A stretch of DNA of 64,000 bases from Actinobacillus genomosp. 2. Its GTDB lineage: Bacteria > Pseudomonadota > Gammaproteobacteria > Enterobacterales > Pasteurellaceae. Shown here in pieces: positions 28,774 through 36,657 of this stretch. How positions within the stretch are numbered: the stretch's first letter is position 1; the number at the start of each line of letters is the position of its first letter. Made by a program: the position numbers and the translations under genes. The notes under the pieces are model-generated. The model ran no database searches and was not told where the DNA came from. It saw only the letters and a program-made list of their open reading frames with translations. The DNA is taken from positions 1-64,000 of the forward strand of contig NZ_CP103807.1 of the NCBI RefSeq assembly GCF_029773605.1. Reading direction: 5' to 3'.

Positions 28774-28801
28774 ATGATAACAAGCTCATAAAAAAGAACA
28801 A
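28774..28801 (-). promoter_or_regulatory. Candidate promoter of the uncharacterised gene-hslR-hslO operon
   Basis: Read on the minus strand, TTGTTC (28801-28796), 16-base spacer, TATCAT (28779-28774), about 40 bases before the start codon at 28732. It fits sigma-70; I see no clear heat-shock (sigma-32) box. Confidence 0.4.
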
Positions 28802-28855
28802 ATAATTTTCAGTAAATGTGGTATCTTAGACATTTATTTGAGGTGGGAGTCAAAT

Positions 28856-29410
28856 ATGCAAACTCAACAGCTTCCGGATATTTTAAAGGTTGAAACAATC
28901 GCGAAAACTCGAATTTTTGAGGTGCAAGCGGTCGATTTACGTTTTTCAAACGGCGAAGAACGTACCTTTGAACGTTTAACACCTCAACGTCGTTCGTCTG
29001 TAATGGTGATTCCGATTCAAAATCAAGAGCTTATTTTGATTAAAGAATATGCGGTGGCTTCTGAGCGTTATGAATTAGGCTTCCCAAAAGGTATCGTTGA
29101 TGTGGGTGAAGAACCGATAGAGAGCGCTAACCGTGAATTACAAGAAGAAATCGGTTTCGGTGCAAAACGGATTGAATTTTTACGCTCGCTTTATACGGGA
29201 CCTAGCCATATGTTCGGTTTAATGCATTTATTTGTGGCTCAAGATCTTTATCCGTCTAAATTAGAAGGTGATGAACCGGAGCCATTGGAAATCGTGCGTA
29301 TACCGCTAGCAAAAATAGATGAGCTACTCGCTGATCCGAATTTTGCAGAATCAAGAAATTTAGCCGCCCTGTTTATGCTAAGAGAGTATCTGACAAGCGG
29401 TCAAAAATAG
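28856..29410 (+). CDS. nudE: ADP compounds hydrolase NudE
   Basis: NudE is a Nudix hydrolase acting on ADP-ribose, NADH and Ap3A-type compounds. The 184-residue product shows the Nudix box GxxxxxExxxxAxxRELxEEIG (GIVDVGEEPIESANRELQEE), preceded by REYA-like KEYAVASERYELGFPKG, and the NudE-typical LYPSKLEGDEPEPL. The ATG at 28856 is chosen because the GGTGGGAG ribosome site lies eight bases upstream and inside the longer frame. The last codons T-S-G-Q-K-stop are a uptake signal. It precedes cysQ by 12 bases. Confidence 0.95.
   Translation: MQTQQLPDILKVETIAKTRIFEVQAVDLRFSNGEERTFERLTPQRRSSVMVIPIQNQELILIKEYAVASERYELGFPKGIVDVGEEPIESANRELQEEIGFGAKRIEFLRSLYTGPSHMFGLMHLFVAQDLYPSKLEGDEPEPLEIVRIPLAKIDELLADPNFAESRNLAALFMLREYLTSGQK
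29393..29402 (+). repeat. DNA uptake signal forming the end of nudE
   Basis: Exact ACAAGCGGTC followed by AAAAATAG. The USS encodes Thr-Ser-Gly-Gln and its tail supplies the last Lys codon and the stop. Confidence 0.85.
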
Positions 29411-29422
29411 GGAAATTTTAGT

Positions 29423-30238
29423 ATGCAACCATTAAATTCAACACTTTTACAGGCGGTTAAACATATAGCGATAGAAGCCGGAGAATATCTTAAAGGTTTT
29501 TATCAACGTTCGGTGGAAATCAAAATTAAAGCGGATCAGACACCGGTAACGGAAGCGGATCTCTTTATCAGCCAATTTCTTACGGAAAAATTACGTGAGC
29601 TTACGCCAAATATACCGATTTTATCGGAAGAGAATTGTAATATCCCATTGGAAGAACGCCAGTCTTGGCAAGAATATTGGATTATTGATCCGTTAGACGG
29701 TACGCAACAATTTATTGATCGTACCGATCAATTCTCTGTTGTGATCGGCTTAGTGCAACAAAATTGTCCGGTATTAGGTGTGATTCATTCACCGATTTTA
29801 GATAAAACTTATTTTGCAATGCGTGCAAGCGGGGTATTTTTGCAAGAAAATGGAGAAATTCGACCGCTATCCGGTCATCAAGGATTACTCAAAACAGACT
29901 GTCTACAAATTACGATGGGTGTTTCGGCACAGAATGAGGTGTTAAATTCGGTTAATCAATCTTATCAAACTGAAATTTTCCAATACGGATCGAGCAGTTT
30001 AAAAGTCGGCTTACTGGCGGAAGGAAAAGCAGATTGTTATGTCAGATTCGGCGATACCGGTGAATGGGATACTGCTGTAGCGGAAGTTATTTTGGCAGAA
30101 ATCGGCGGTAAAATTTTTGATTTGAATTTTGCACCGCTTACTTATAATCAGCGTACGACGTTTGTTAATCCGCATTTTGTGATGGTGGCGGATAAGAGCT
30201 TGAATTGGGAAACAATTTTCCAATTTAATTCACCATAG
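29423..30238 (+). CDS. cysQ: 3'(2'),5'-bisphosphate nucleotidase CysQ
   Basis: CysQ hydrolyses PAP (adenosine 3',5'-bisphosphate), the by-product of sulfate assimilation, to AMP. The 271-residue product is an inositol-monophosphatase-fold enzyme with the metal motifs DPLDGTQQFIDR (about residue 90) and WDTAVAEVIL (near 215), and KADQTPVTEAD near the N-terminus. It follows nudE by 12 bases, so the two are probably cotranscribed. cysZ, also linked to sulfate, lies about 6 kb away. Confidence 0.93.
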   Translation: MQPLNSTLLQAVKHIAIEAGEYLKGFYQRSVEIKIKADQTPVTEADLFISQFLTEKLRELTPNIPILSEENCNIPLEERQSWQEYWIIDPLDGTQQFIDRTDQFSVVIGLVQQNCPVLGVIHSPILDKTYFAMRASGVFLQENGEIRPLSGHQGLLKTDCLQITMGVSAQNEVLNSVNQSYQTEIFQYGSSSLKVGLLAEGKADCYVRFGDTGEWDTAVAEVILAEIGGKIFDLNFAPLTYNQRTTFVNPHFVMVADKSLNWETIFQFNSP

Positions 30239-30303
30239 GTATACGCAATCTTTGCTATTTATTACATATAAAATCATTCATAAACTCGGGATAAGAAGAA
30301 AAA

Positions 30304-31791
30304 ATGAATATCGAAAATAGTTGTATTGTTATTTTTGGTGCATCAGGCGATTTAACTTTTCGTAAGTTAATTCCGGCACTCTATAACTTATTTAAAATTG
30401 GACGATTAGGGGAACATTTTTCAGTATTGGGCGTGGCACGTTCAGAACTGACGGATGATTCTTTCCGAATCAAAATGCGTGACGCTTTAATTAAATTTGA
30501 GAAAGCGGAAGGACAATCTTTAGAAGATTTTTGTACTCACCTTTATTATCAAACAGTTAACACTTCTGATGCGTTAGATTATGCAAAATTACTGCCTCGC
30601 TTAGATGAGTTACATGATAAATACGGTAGTTGTGGTAATACGCTTTATTACCTTTCTACTCCGCCAAGTTTATACGGTGTAATCCCGGAATGTTTAGCTG
30701 CCCACGGCTTGACTACGGAAGAGTATGGCTGGAAGCGAATCATTGTGGAAAAACCGTTCGGTTATGACATTAAAACCGCTAAAGAATTAGATGAAAAAAT
30801 TCATCATTACTTTGAAGAGCATCAAATCTACCGTATCGACCACTATTTAGGTAAAGAAACGGTTCAAAATTTATTGGTATTACGTTTTTCAAACGGTTTA
30901 TTCGAGCCTTTATGGAACCGTAACTTTATTGATTACGTGGAAATTACAGGTGCGGAAGCGATCGGTGTTGAAGATCGTGGTGGTTATTACGACGGTTCGG
31001 GCGCAATGCGTGATATGTTCCAAAATCACTTATTACAAGTGTTAGCGATGGTCGCAATGGAACCACCGGCAATTATTAATGCGGATTCAATGCGTGATGA
31101 AGTGGCGAAAGTGTTACATTGTTTACATCCGTTAAGTGCAGAAGATGTGAAAAATAATGTGGTGCTAGGTCAGTATGTAAAAGGTGAAGTGGATGATCAA
31201 ATCGTTGCCGGTTACTTAGAAGAAAAAGGCGTTCCTGCGGATTCAAATACGGAAACCTATATCGCAATTAAATGTGAAATTGATAACTGGCGTTGGGCAG
31301 GCGTACCGTTTTATGTACGTAGCGGTAAACGTTTACCGACTCGAGTTACCGAAGTTGTGATTCATTTTAAAACTACACCACATCCGGTCTTTAGTCAAAA
31401 TGCACCGGAAAATAAATTAATTATTCGTGTGCAGCCGGATGAAGGTATTTCGATGCGTTTTGGTTTGAAAAAACCAGGTGCCGGTTTTGAGGCAAAAGAA
31501 GTTTCAATGGATTTCCGTTATTCGGATTTAAGTTCAGCATCAAGTCTATTAACCGCTTATGAACGTTTATTATTAGATGCGTTAAAAGGTGATGCGACTT
31601 TATTTGCCCGTACGGATGCAGTACACGCTTGCTGGAAATTTGTGCAACCGATTTTAGATTATAAAGCAGAAAGAGGCAGAGTATATGAATACGAAGCCGG
31701 CACTTGGGGACCGACCGAAGCAGATAAACTTATTGCAAAACACGGTAAAGTCTGGCGTAAACCGTCAGGTATGATGAAGAAAAAAGTATAA
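30304..31791 (+). CDS. zwf: Glucose-6-phosphate 1-dehydrogenase
   Basis: Zwf makes 6-phosphogluconolactone and NADPH, the entry to the oxidative pentose-phosphate pathway. The 495-residue product shows the coenzyme motif [20 protein letters not shown], the EKPFGYD segment and the active-site [13 protein letters not shown] near residue 175. Length matches the family. It heads a cluster with pgl and gnd, though a 172-base spacer full of hairpins separates it from pgl. Confidence 0.98.
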   Translation: MNIENSCIVIFGASGDLTFRKLIPALYNLFKIGRLGEHFSVLGVARSELTDDSFRIKMRDALIKFEKAEGQSLEDFCTHLYYQTVNTSDALDYAKLLPRLDELHDKYGSCGNTLYYLSTPPSLYGVIPECLAAHGLTTEEYGWKRIIVEKPFGYDIKTAKELDEKIHHYFEEHQIYRIDHYLGKETVQNLLVLRFSNGLFEPLWNRNFIDYVEITGAEAIGVEDRGGYYDGSGAMRDMFQNHLLQVLAMVAMEPPAIINADSMRDEVAKVLHCLHPLSAEDVKNNVVLGQYVKGEVDDQIVAGYLEEKGVPADSNTETYIAIKCEIDNWRWAGVPFYVRSGKRLPTRVTEVVIHFKTTPHPVFSQNAPENKLIIRVQPDEGISMRFGLKKPGAGFEAKEVSMDFRYSDLSSASSLLTAYERLLLDALKGDATLFARTDAVHACWKFVQPILDYKAERGRVYEYEAGTWGPTEADKLIAKHGKVWRKPSGMMKKKV

Positions 31792-31796
31792 AAAAT

Positions 31797-31956
31797 GATA
31801 CTCTCGTCCGTTTGTGAGCGAGAGATAGATAAAATTGCGTAAGGCAATTTTTATCAGGGAGAGGGGAAAAAATAGTAACATAGCCCTCTCCCTCCGAAAA
31901 TCCTACGGATTTTCTCCTCCCTCTCCCCGTAAACGGGCGAGGGGAAAAAACAATGG
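31797..31956. repeat. Row of five short hairpins between zwf and pgl
   Basis: Five inverted repeats follow one another: 31801-31806/31819-31824 (CTCTCG), 31831-31838/31844-31851 (AAAATTGC), 31856-31865/31884-31893 (AGGGAGAGGG), 31896-31903/31907-31914 (GAAAATCC), and 31919-31929/31934-31943 (CCCTC-CCCG with CGGG-GAGGG). The GGGG-AAAAAA string also occurs twice as a direct repeat (31863 and 31941). The G/C-rich blocks are unlike the neighbouring sequence. It resembles a compound REP/palindromic element; function is not visible. Confidence 0.7.
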
Positions 31957-31963
31957 AGATAAA

Positions 31964-32662
31964 ATGAATTACATCACCTTCCCATCCGCTCAGCAAGCGG
32001 TGGAAAAAATTGCACAAGAATTTGTGTTATACAGCCAATTAAACCGTCCGGTACATATTTCATTATCCGGTGGTTCAACCCCGAAATTACTATTTAAAAC
32101 ATTAGCACAAGCACCATTTAATACGGCAATCCAGTGGCAAAATCTGCATTTTTGGTGGGGCGATGATCGCATGGTGTTACCAACCGATCCTGAAAGTAAT
32201 TATGGTGAAGTGCAAAAGTTACTCTTCGATCATATTCAAATTCCTCAACAAAATATCCACCGCATTCGCGGTGAAGAGCCGGTAGAGCAAGAACTTGCAA
32301 GATTTTCACAAGAATTGACCGCTTGTGTGCCTGATTTAGCTTTTGATTGGATCATTCTCGGCATGGGGAATGACGGTCATACTGCTTCACTTTTCCCTCA
32401 TCAAACCGATTTTAATGACCCGAATGTTGCAGTGATAGCCAAACATCCTGAAAGCGGTCAAATTCGTATTTCAAAAACTGCTAAATTGCTTGAGCAAGCG
32501 AAACGTATTACTTACTTAGTCACAGGTGCAGCAAAAGCGGAAGTTTTGAAAGAAATTAATGAAACTGAGGCGGAAAAACTACCGTATCCAGCAGCTCGTA
32601 TTAAGGCAAAAAACGGTGTAACCGAATGGTATTTAGACCAAGAGGCAGCAAAATGCTTATAA
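31964..32662 (+). CDS. pgl: 6-phosphogluconolactonase
   Basis: Pgl hydrolyses 6-phosphogluconolactone to 6-phosphogluconate. The 232-residue product is the DevB/SOL type, with HISLSGGSTPKLLF, WWGDDRMVLPTDPESNYG and WIILGMGNDGHTASLFP. The ATG at 31964 is chosen: it has an upstream ATGGAGAT ribosome site and starts the conserved part, whereas the longer frame from 31835 would translate the hairpin repeats. A uptake signal (32317-32326, minus orientation) lies inside it. Confidence 0.95.
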   Translation: MNYITFPSAQQAVEKIAQEFVLYSQLNRPVHISLSGGSTPKLLFKTLAQAPFNTAIQWQNLHFWWGDDRMVLPTDPESNYGEVQKLLFDHIQIPQQNIHRIRGEEPVEQELARFSQELTACVPDLAFDWIILGMGNDGHTASLFPHQTDFNDPNVAVIAKHPESGQIRISKTAKLLEQAKRITYLVTGAAKAEVLKEINETEAEKLPYPAARIKAKNGVTEWYLDQEAAKCL

Positions 32663-32746
32663 GTTAAAAATTATGAATAAAATTCATAATCTAGCTTAAT
32701 ATTTTTCAATGCGATTATTGTAGATTTACATTGTTCTTTGCAATCG

Positions 32747-32774
32747 TTTCATTTAGGATTCCAATTAAATGAAA
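32747..32774 (+). promoter_or_regulatory. 9-bp inverted repeat upstream of the MFS transporter gene
   Basis: TTTCATTTA (32747-32755) and TAAATGAAA (32766-32774) are perfect inverse copies, ten bases apart, 20 bases before the ATG. It could be a repressor operator or a hairpin just before the ribosome site (TAAGGAAG). Confidence 0.4.
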
Positions 32775-32794
32775 ATCTTTAATAAGGAAGACCT

Positions 32795-34117
32795 ATGACG
32801 ATTCAAACATTACAAAATACAAATAATTTAAGGTTTGTGATTGATCACGGACGTATGGGCGTGTATCAATGGGCAATTGTGATTATGGCTGCCGTGATGA
32901 ACTTTTTAGACGGCTTTGATGTATTAGCGATTGCTTTTACCGCAACTAATATTTCTAAAGAGTTCGGTTTATCTAAAACCGAATTTGGTGTGTTAGTCAG
33001 CGCCGGTTTAGCTGGTATGACGATTGGTTCGCTTTTCCTTGCACCACTTGCCGATAAATTTGGTCGCCGTCCGTTATTGTTACTTTCCGTGGCATTATCG
33101 GCGATTGGTTTATTAATTTCAGGTTTAGCAAGCACGCCATTTTTACTCGGTTTTTCACGTGTCATTACCGGTTTAGGTGTTGGTGGTATTTTAGTCGGCA
33201 CCAATGTGATTACCAGCGAATATTCATCCAAAAAATGGCGTAGTTTTGCGATTAGCGTTTATGCAGCAGGTTTTGGTATCGGTGCAATGATCGGCGGTAT
33301 GCTAGCAAAAGAATTACAAGCAGCTTATAGCTGGCACGCAGTATATTTTGCTGGTGCAGCGATGACGTCTTTAGTATGGCTTGTATTATTTATCTGGTTA
33401 CCAGAGTCGATCGATTTTTTAACCACTAAGCAACCGATAAATGCGAAAGCACGTTTAAATAAAATTGCGACAAAAATTGGGTTTAACGGTGAATGGGATT
33501 TACCGGTAAAAGTAGAAGCGGTAAAAACCAAACTGCCGATTTCACAATTGTTTAATGATAAATATCGCCGTTCGACCTTACTTTTATGGCTTTCATTCTT
33601 TGCCATTATGTTTAGTTTCTACTTTATTAGCTCGTGGACGCCTGCATTGCTCAAAGAAGCGGGAATGACGGTGGAAGACAGTATCAACGTGGGAATAGCA
33701 ATTTCGATCGGCGGTGCTGGTGGCTCATTAATCTACGGTTTAATTGCTAGCCGTTGGCAGGCAAGAGCGGTATTAATGTTATTTACCGTGTTATCAGCGA
33801 TTGCGATTGTGGTATTTATCCTTTCATCTTCAGCACTTGGTGTGGCGATGGCAATGGGCGTGGTAGTTGGTGCGTTGGTAAATGGTTGTATCAGCGGTTT
33901 ATACACCATCAATCCGGCAACTTACGATGCGGATATCCGTAATACCGGTGTGGGTTGGGCGATTGGAGCAGGGCGTGCAGGCTCAATTCTTGCACCGACA
34001 GTTGCGGGAATGTTGCTCGATGGCGGCTTGGCAAAACAAGATTTATACATCGCTGTAGCAGCTGTAATGTTATTATCTACCCTTGCGTTAGCTTTCAAGC
34101 GTGAAAGTAAAATTTGA
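32795..34117 (+). CDS. Major facilitator transporter, aromatic-acid:proton symporter type
   Basis: The 440-residue protein has about twelve membrane segments. It carries the DGFD motif in the first segment (NFLDGFDVLAIAF), typical of the AAHS group (PcaK/BenK), and the MFS loop motif ADKFGRRPLLLLS between segments 2 and 3. It also has GRAGSILAPTVAG near the end. Placement between pgl and gnd suggests a sugar acid such as gluconate or a related acid, but the sequence class points to aromatic acids, so the substrate is open. Ribosome site AAGGAAG. Confidence 0.85.
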   Translation: MTIQTLQNTNNLRFVIDHGRMGVYQWAIVIMAAVMNFLDGFDVLAIAFTATNISKEFGLSKTEFGVLVSAGLAGMTIGSLFLAPLADKFGRRPLLLLSVALSAIGLLISGLASTPFLLGFSRVITGLGVGGILVGTNVITSEYSSKKWRSFAISVYAAGFGIGAMIGGMLAKELQAAYSWHAVYFAGAAMTSLVWLVLFIWLPESIDFLTTKQPINAKARLNKIATKIGFNGEWDLPVKVEAVKTKLPISQLFNDKYRRSTLLLWLSFFAIMFSFYFISSWTPALLKEAGMTVEDSINVGIAISIGGAGGSLIYGLIASRWQARAVLMLFTVLSAIAIVVFILSSSALGVAMAMGVVVGALVNGCISGLYTINPATYDADIRNTGVGWAIGAGRAGSILAPTVAGMLLDGGLAKQDLYIAVAAVMLLSTLALAFKRESKI

Positions 34118-34179
34118 TTGTAGAGCATATTAAATTTGCTTAGAACGGAAGTAGAAAGTTATTTCCCAAATACAATCAA

Positions 34180-34220
34180 AAGCGGTCGAATTTGTAATTT
34201 TTTTGCAAATTCGACCGCTT
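34180..34220. terminator. Inverted USS pair after the MFS gene
   Basis: AAGCGGTCGAATTTG (34180-34194) and CAAATTCGACCGCTT (34206-34220) form a perfect 15-bp stem with a T-rich loop. It probably ends transcription of the MFS gene. Confidence 0.75.
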
Positions 34221-34231
34221 GCGTGTATAAG
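34203..34231 (+). promoter_or_regulatory. Candidate promoter in the right arm of the USS hairpin
   Basis: TTGCAA (34203-34208), 17-base spacer, TATAAG (34226-34231), just before the strong ribosome site of the DUF1016 remnant. Match to consensus only. Confidence 0.4.
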
Positions 34232-34257
34232 AGTGTTGTTTTTTTAAAGGGGGGTGT

Positions 34258-34921
34258 ATAAAAAATAATCTAACAACATCTTATCTTAATGAAATTAAAC
34301 AGATTCTACATTTCGCTCGTCAACAGGCCTGTGCGGCGGTAAATTCCGCTATGGTGGAAGCCTACTGGAAAATCGGTGAGAGAATTGTATTGGAAGAACA
34401 GAATGGCTCAGATAGAGCGGAGTATGGTAAAGAAATTATTAAAACGCTTTCGGCTGAGCTAACTGCTGAATTTGGAAAGGGTTTTAGCAAGCGTACGTTA
34501 TGGGAAATTCGTCAATTTTATTTGCTTTTTCCTGATTACCCAAAACTGCGAACGGCGTTCGCACAATTAAGCTGGTCGCATTTTCAGCGTTGTTTAAAAG
34601 TATCAAATGATAAAGCACGCCTTTATTATTTAACCGAAGCGGCAGAAAATCATTGGTCGGTGCGAACTTTAGAACGCAATATTTCTACACTCTATTATGA
34701 GCGTTTGCTTGCAAGCCAAGACAAAGAACTTGTGCAAGCAGAAATGCAAGAAAAAACACAAAAGTTACAAGCGAGTGATTTTATTAAATCGCCGACCGTA
34801 TTAGAATTTCTGAATCTGCCGACTTACTTAGCTTAATATGGCATACTTACCGAGCGAAGAAGAGTTGGTTCGAGAAATAGAACAACAGAAAATCATTTTT
34901 GAACTGCAATTTGAAAAATAG
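34258..34921 (+). pseudogene. yhcG: Remnant of a DUF1016/YhcG-type PDDEXK nuclease gene
   Basis: The main open frame (34351-34836, 161 residues from ATG) is the N-terminal DUF1016 domain (MVEAYWKIGERI, GKGFSKRTLWEIRQFYLLFP, LSWSHFQRCL). The same frame continues upstream without stops and with family-like sequence (EIKQILHFARQQACAAVNSA) back to an ATA at 34258, placed just after AAAGGGGGG. The original start codon thus seems to have been lost. It stops after VLEFLNLP, where intact members enter the nuclease domain. In another frame, 34838-34921 encodes MAYLPSEEELVREIEQQK plus 9 residues, the usual C-terminal tail. The nuclease middle is therefore deleted. Confidence 0.75.
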
Positions 34922-35130
34922 CAGGATTATAACCTATCACTTATATATTAGGTTACATATAGTGTTGATACGCTATGGCAAATACAAATGAAAGATTAAT
35001 TTGGTTGCAAGGCAACCACACAAATTTATCACCCCATATGTTAGTGTGGGGAACAGTAAGCGGTTGAATTTACAAAAAATCTTGCAAATTCAATCGCTTG
35101 CAACGAATTAAAAACCAACAGGAGAAAACA
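34922..35130 (+). promoter_or_regulatory. Leader region of gnd with several hairpins
   Basis: The region holds four short inverted repeats: TAACCT/AGGTTA near 34930-34955, GGTTGC-AAG-GCAACC near 35002-35017, CCCCA/TGGGG near 35032-35051, and a weakened USS pair (35058-35071 with 35086-35099). The last lies only 31 bases before the gnd start, so it could attenuate gnd. AGGAG precedes the ATG. Confidence 0.45.
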
Positions 35131-36585
35131 ATGTCAGTAAAAGGCGATATCGGCGTTATCGGTTTAGCGGTAATGGGCCAAAACTTAATTTTAAATATGA
35201 ATGACAACGGCTTTAAAGTGGTAGCGTATAACCGTACGACTTCAAAAGTGGATGAGTTCTTAGAGGGCGCGGCGAAAGGTACAAACATTATCGGTGCTTA
35301 TTCGTTAGAAGATTTAGCGGCAAAATTAGAAAAACCGCGTAAAGTGATGTTAATGGTACGTGCCGGTGAAGTGGTGGATCAATTTATTGATGCGCTTCTT
35401 CCGCATTTAGAAGAAGGTGACATTATTATTGATGGCGGTAACTCAAACTATCCAGATACTAATCGTCGTACTGCTGCGTTAGCAGAAAAAGGTATTCGTT
35501 TTATCGGTACCGGTGTTTCAGGCGGTGAAGAGGGCGCTCGCCACGGACCTTCAATTATGCCAGGTGGTAACATTGAAGCGTGGGAACACGTTAAACCGAT
35601 TTTACAAGCAATTTCAGCGAAAACTGACAAAGGCGAGCCTTGCTGTGATTGGGTGGGCAAAGAAGGTGCAGGTCATTTCGTGAAAATGGTTCATAACGGT
35701 ATCGAATATGGCGATATGCAATTAATTTGTGAAGCTTACCAATTCTTAAAAGACGGTTTAGGTTTAAGCTACGATGAAATGCAAGCCATTTTCCAAGAGT
35801 GGAAGAAAACCGAATTAGACAGCTACTTAATCGACATCACTACCGATATCTTAGGCTACAAAGACGAAGACGGTACGCCATTAGTTGAGAAAATCTTAGA
35901 TACCGCAGGTCAAAAAGGTACAGGTAAATGGACGGGTATCAACGCGTTAGATTTCGGTATTCCATTAACTTTAATCACTGAATCGGTATTCGCTCGTTGC
36001 GTATCTTCATTTAAAGATCAACGTGTTGCTGCGTCAAAATTATTCAACAAAACAATTAGCCCAGTAGAAGGCGATAAAAAAGTATGGATTGAGGCAGTTC
36101 GCAAAGCATTACTTGCTTCAAAAATCATTTCTTACGCACAAGGCTTTATGTTAATTCGTGAAGCGTCAGAAAACTTCGGTTGGGATATCAACTACGGTGC
36201 GACCGCATTGTTATGGCGTGAAGGCTGTATCATTCGTAGCCGTTTCTTAGGTAATATCCGTGATGCGTATGAATCGAATCCGGAATTAGTATTCTTAGGT
36301 TCAGACGATTACTTTAAAGGCATTTTAGAAAATGCGATGGCAGACTGGCGTAAAGTGGTCGCGAAGTCTATCGAAGTAGGTATCCCAATGCCATGTATGG
36401 CGTCAGCGATCACGTTCTTAGACGGTTATACTTCAGAGCGAGTGCCAGCAAACTTACTGCAAGCACAGCGTGATTACTTCGGTGCGCACACTTATGAACG
36501 TACTGACAAGCCACGAGGTGAGTTCTTCCATACTAACTGGACAGGCCGTGGCGGTAACACAGCTTCAACGACTTATGATGTGTAG
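35131..36585 (+). CDS. gnd: 6-phosphogluconate dehydrogenase, decarboxylating
   Basis: Gnd makes ribulose 5-phosphate, CO2 and NADPH, closing the oxidative pentose-phosphate branch with zwf and pgl upstream. The 484-residue product shows the NADP motif GLAVMGQNLILNM, the substrate motifs GTGVSGGEEGARHGPSIMPGG and GAGHFVKMVHNGIEYGDMQ (catalytic Lys and His-Asn), and TNWTGRGGNTAS at the C-terminus. The ATG at 35131 follows AGGAG and starts the conserved sequence; the longer frame from 35098 overlaps the USS hairpin. Confidence 0.98.
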   Translation: MSVKGDIGVIGLAVMGQNLILNMNDNGFKVVAYNRTTSKVDEFLEGAAKGTNIIGAYSLEDLAAKLEKPRKVMLMVRAGEVVDQFIDALLPHLEEGDIIIDGGNSNYPDTNRRTAALAEKGIRFIGTGVSGGEEGARHGPSIMPGGNIEAWEHVKPILQAISAKTDKGEPCCDWVGKEGAGHFVKMVHNGIEYGDMQLICEAYQFLKDGLGLSYDEMQAIFQEWKKTELDSYLIDITTDILGYKDEDGTPLVEKILDTAGQKGTGKWTGINALDFGIPLTLITESVFARCVSSFKDQRVAASKLFNKTISPVEGDKKVWIEAVRKALLASKIISYAQGFMLIREASENFGWDINYGATALLWREGCIIRSRFLGNIRDAYESNPELVFLGSDDYFKGILENAMADWRKVVAKSIEVGIPMPCMASAITFLDGYTSERVPANLLQAQRDYFGAHTYERTDKPRGEFFHTNWTGRGGNTASTTYDV

Positions 36586-36606
36586 TGATTAATCAAGCAT
36601 AAAAAG

Positions 36607-36635
36607 AAAAAGTGGGTAAATTTACCCACTTTTTG
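36607..36635. terminator. Terminator between gnd and cysZ
   Basis: A perfect palindrome AAAAAGTGGGTAAA / TTTACCCACTTTTT (36607-36634), serving convergent genes. Confidence 0.9.
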
Positions 36636-36657
36636 TTATCTATCTGTGCCAGAAAGC

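Noticed and set aside
31730-32017. Minus-strand open frame across the zwf-pgl spacer
   Set aside because: It overlaps both zwf and pgl ends and translates the hairpin repeats. No ribosome site is visible.
34258-35130. Toxin-antitoxin or restriction-type island around the DUF1016 gene
   Set aside because: Only the broken DUF1016 gene is present. No hsdRMS, toxin or antitoxin gene accompanies it.
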